Shown here: positions 32,523 through 34,877 of the stretch, piece by piece
Layout of the letters: every line of letters starts with the position of its first letter
Position numbering within the stretch: the stretch's first letter is position 1
Assembly: GCA_021272315.1 (NCBI GenBank)
Contig: JAJSLI010000123.1
Location: 1 to 34,877 of the forward strand
Length of the DNA: 34,877 nucleotides
DNA from: Methylacidiphilales bacterium
GTDB lineage: Bacteria > Verrucomicrobiota > Verrucomicrobiia > Methylacidiphilales > UBA1321
Reading direction: 5' to 3'
Translations under genes and position numbers: made by a program
Notes under the pieces: generated by a model
What the model was told of the DNA's origin: nothing
Databases searched by the model: none
Seen by the model: only the letters and a program-made list of their open reading frames with translations

Positions 32523-33287
32523 ATGCCCGCGATCCGGCCTCCTCTCTCGACCCTGAGCCCGGTCTATCATCGGCGGGACAGTCACACCGCGCGGATGGAG
32601 ATCACCCGGTCCCGGCGGCGGCTGGCGCTTTGGCTCGGCGGGGCGCTGATTGCGTGGGTGTTCTATTTCGACGTGCCGGGCTTCTTCGCGTGGAAACACG
32701 TGATTTCGTCGAGCGGCGGGCGCTATTTCGTGCATCGCGTGGAGATACCGGTGCCGCCCTTCGAGCAGGACGATCCGCGCTGGACCTTCGAACTGCTCGG
32801 CCCGACCTTCAACACGCTGGGGCAGCAGGGCTGCGCCGTCGCCTCGGCGGCGATGGTGCTGGCGGCTTACGGGGTCGATACCGATCCGCAGCGGCTCAAC
32901 CAGTACCTGACCACGCACGCGGGCTACACCCCGAACGGCTGGGTCTACTGGGAGAAAGCGGCGGAGGTGGCGCCGGGCGGGCAGGTGGAAAAGGCCTACG
33001 AAGACCTCCCCTCCTACGCACTGATCGACGAAAACCTGGCCCGCGGCAACCCCGTGATCGTGCGGCTGACCCTGCGCGACGGCACGACCCATTTTGTCGT
33101 GGTGGTGGGCAAGCAGGGTTGGGACTACCTGATCCGCGACCCGGCGCGCAGTCCGGCGTGGGGGGTCTATCCGCTGAAGAATCTTACAGGACGGATCGAG
33201 GCGCTCCGGTTTTTCCGGGTCGTGCCGCCGCATCCGGTCAACATCCTGGCCAATTCCGCCCCAACCCCAGGTTTGCAGAATCCTTAG
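32523..33287 (+). CDS. Membrane-anchored C39-like cysteine peptidase
   Basis: 254 residues from ATG 32523. A second start at 32595 (MEITRSRRR) would give 230 residues and puts the basic segment RSRRRLALWLGGALIAWVF at the N-terminus, making a signal anchor. The peptidase domain has Gln101/Cys104 in LGQQGCAVASAAMVL, His190 in GTTHFVVVVG and Asp206 in IRDPARS, the C39-like triad. C39-like domains cut leader peptides or act on the cell wall; no ABC transporter is fused here. It lies about 70 bp before sucA in the same direction. Substrate unknown. Confidence 0.82.
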   Translation: MPAIRPPLSTLSPVYHRRDSHTARMEITRSRRRLALWLGGALIAWVFYFDVPGFFAWKHVISSSGGRYFVHRVEIPVPPFEQDDPRWTFELLGPTFNTLGQQGCAVASAAMVLAAYGVDTDPQRLNQYLTTHAGYTPNGWVYWEKAAEVAPGGQVEKAYEDLPSYALIDENLARGNPVIVRLTLRDGTTHFVVVVGKQGWDYLIRDPARSPAWGVYPLKNLTGRIEALRFFRVVPPHPVNILANSAPTPGLQNP

Positions 33288-33356
33288 GTGGGATTAATTT
33301 ACCAGAGCTTATTGTAACATTAGCCAACATTGCCACAACCGAAGCGAAACAGTACC

Positions 33357-34877
<1,521 letters not shown>

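Overview
The window looks like a chromosomal segment of a heterotrophic, carbohydrate-degrading bacterium, most likely a Verrucomicrobiota member or a close PVC relative. This rests on the gene mix only: GH42 and GH10 glycosidases, Gfo/Idh/MocA plus xylose-isomerase-like enzymes, two URO-D-like proteins beside AraC regulators, a DUF6600 secreted protein, YfhO-like membrane proteins and 2-oxoglutarate dehydrogenase E1. There is no rRNA and no complete tRNA to settle the taxonomy. Most of the window is GC-rich. The first ~800 bases and the 5.2-6.7 kb stretch are visibly more AT-rich.

Layout. 1-1.6 kb is the scar of an integrative element: paired short direct repeats that look like integrase arm sites, a fragment matching the 3' end of a tRNA, and a tyrosine-recombinase gene that has lost its catalytic domain and runs in frame into an unrelated tail. 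1.7-3.8 kb is a GH42 beta-galactosidase. 4.0-6.6 kb holds two glycosyltransferases. 6.65-9.45 kb is a signalling patch: a decayed histidine kinase, an intact Rcp1-type response regulator, a decayed second receiver gene, and an intact REC-HisKA-HATPase-REC hybrid kinase. 9.6-11.9 kb (minus) is a large membrane protein with a C-terminal TPR array. 12.0-13.9 kb is a secreted GH10 xylanase.

13.9-23.9 kb is a catabolic-type locus. An AraC regulator is divergent from an apparent operon of Gfo/Idh/MocA oxidoreductase, FG-GAP/VCBS protein, sugar isomerase/epimerase and URO-D-like protein. A DUF6600 secreted protein follows on the minus strand. A second AraC regulator is then divergent from a PhyH-type dioxygenase plus a second URO-D-like protein. 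The first URO-D gene lies between two near-identical 48-bp copies of the 3' end of the isomerase gene, which is a duplication or insertion footprint.

23.9-34.9 kb is more housekeeping: ABC-F ATPase, DUF2721 membrane protein, an overlapping pair of unrecognised genes (minus), a tiny membrane protein, a YfhO-like membrane protein, an SGNH hydrolase, a ParE-type toxin/antitoxin pair (minus), a C39-like cysteine peptidase, and the first 507 codons of sucA, which runs off the window end.

The best candidates for something undescribed are the two-regulator, two-URO-D locus (both URO-D proteins appear to lack the zinc motif of the methyltransferase branch), the 48-bp flanking repeat, and the overlapping unknown pair at 26.6-27.9 kb. 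All functional statements come from reading motifs by eye; no database search was run.
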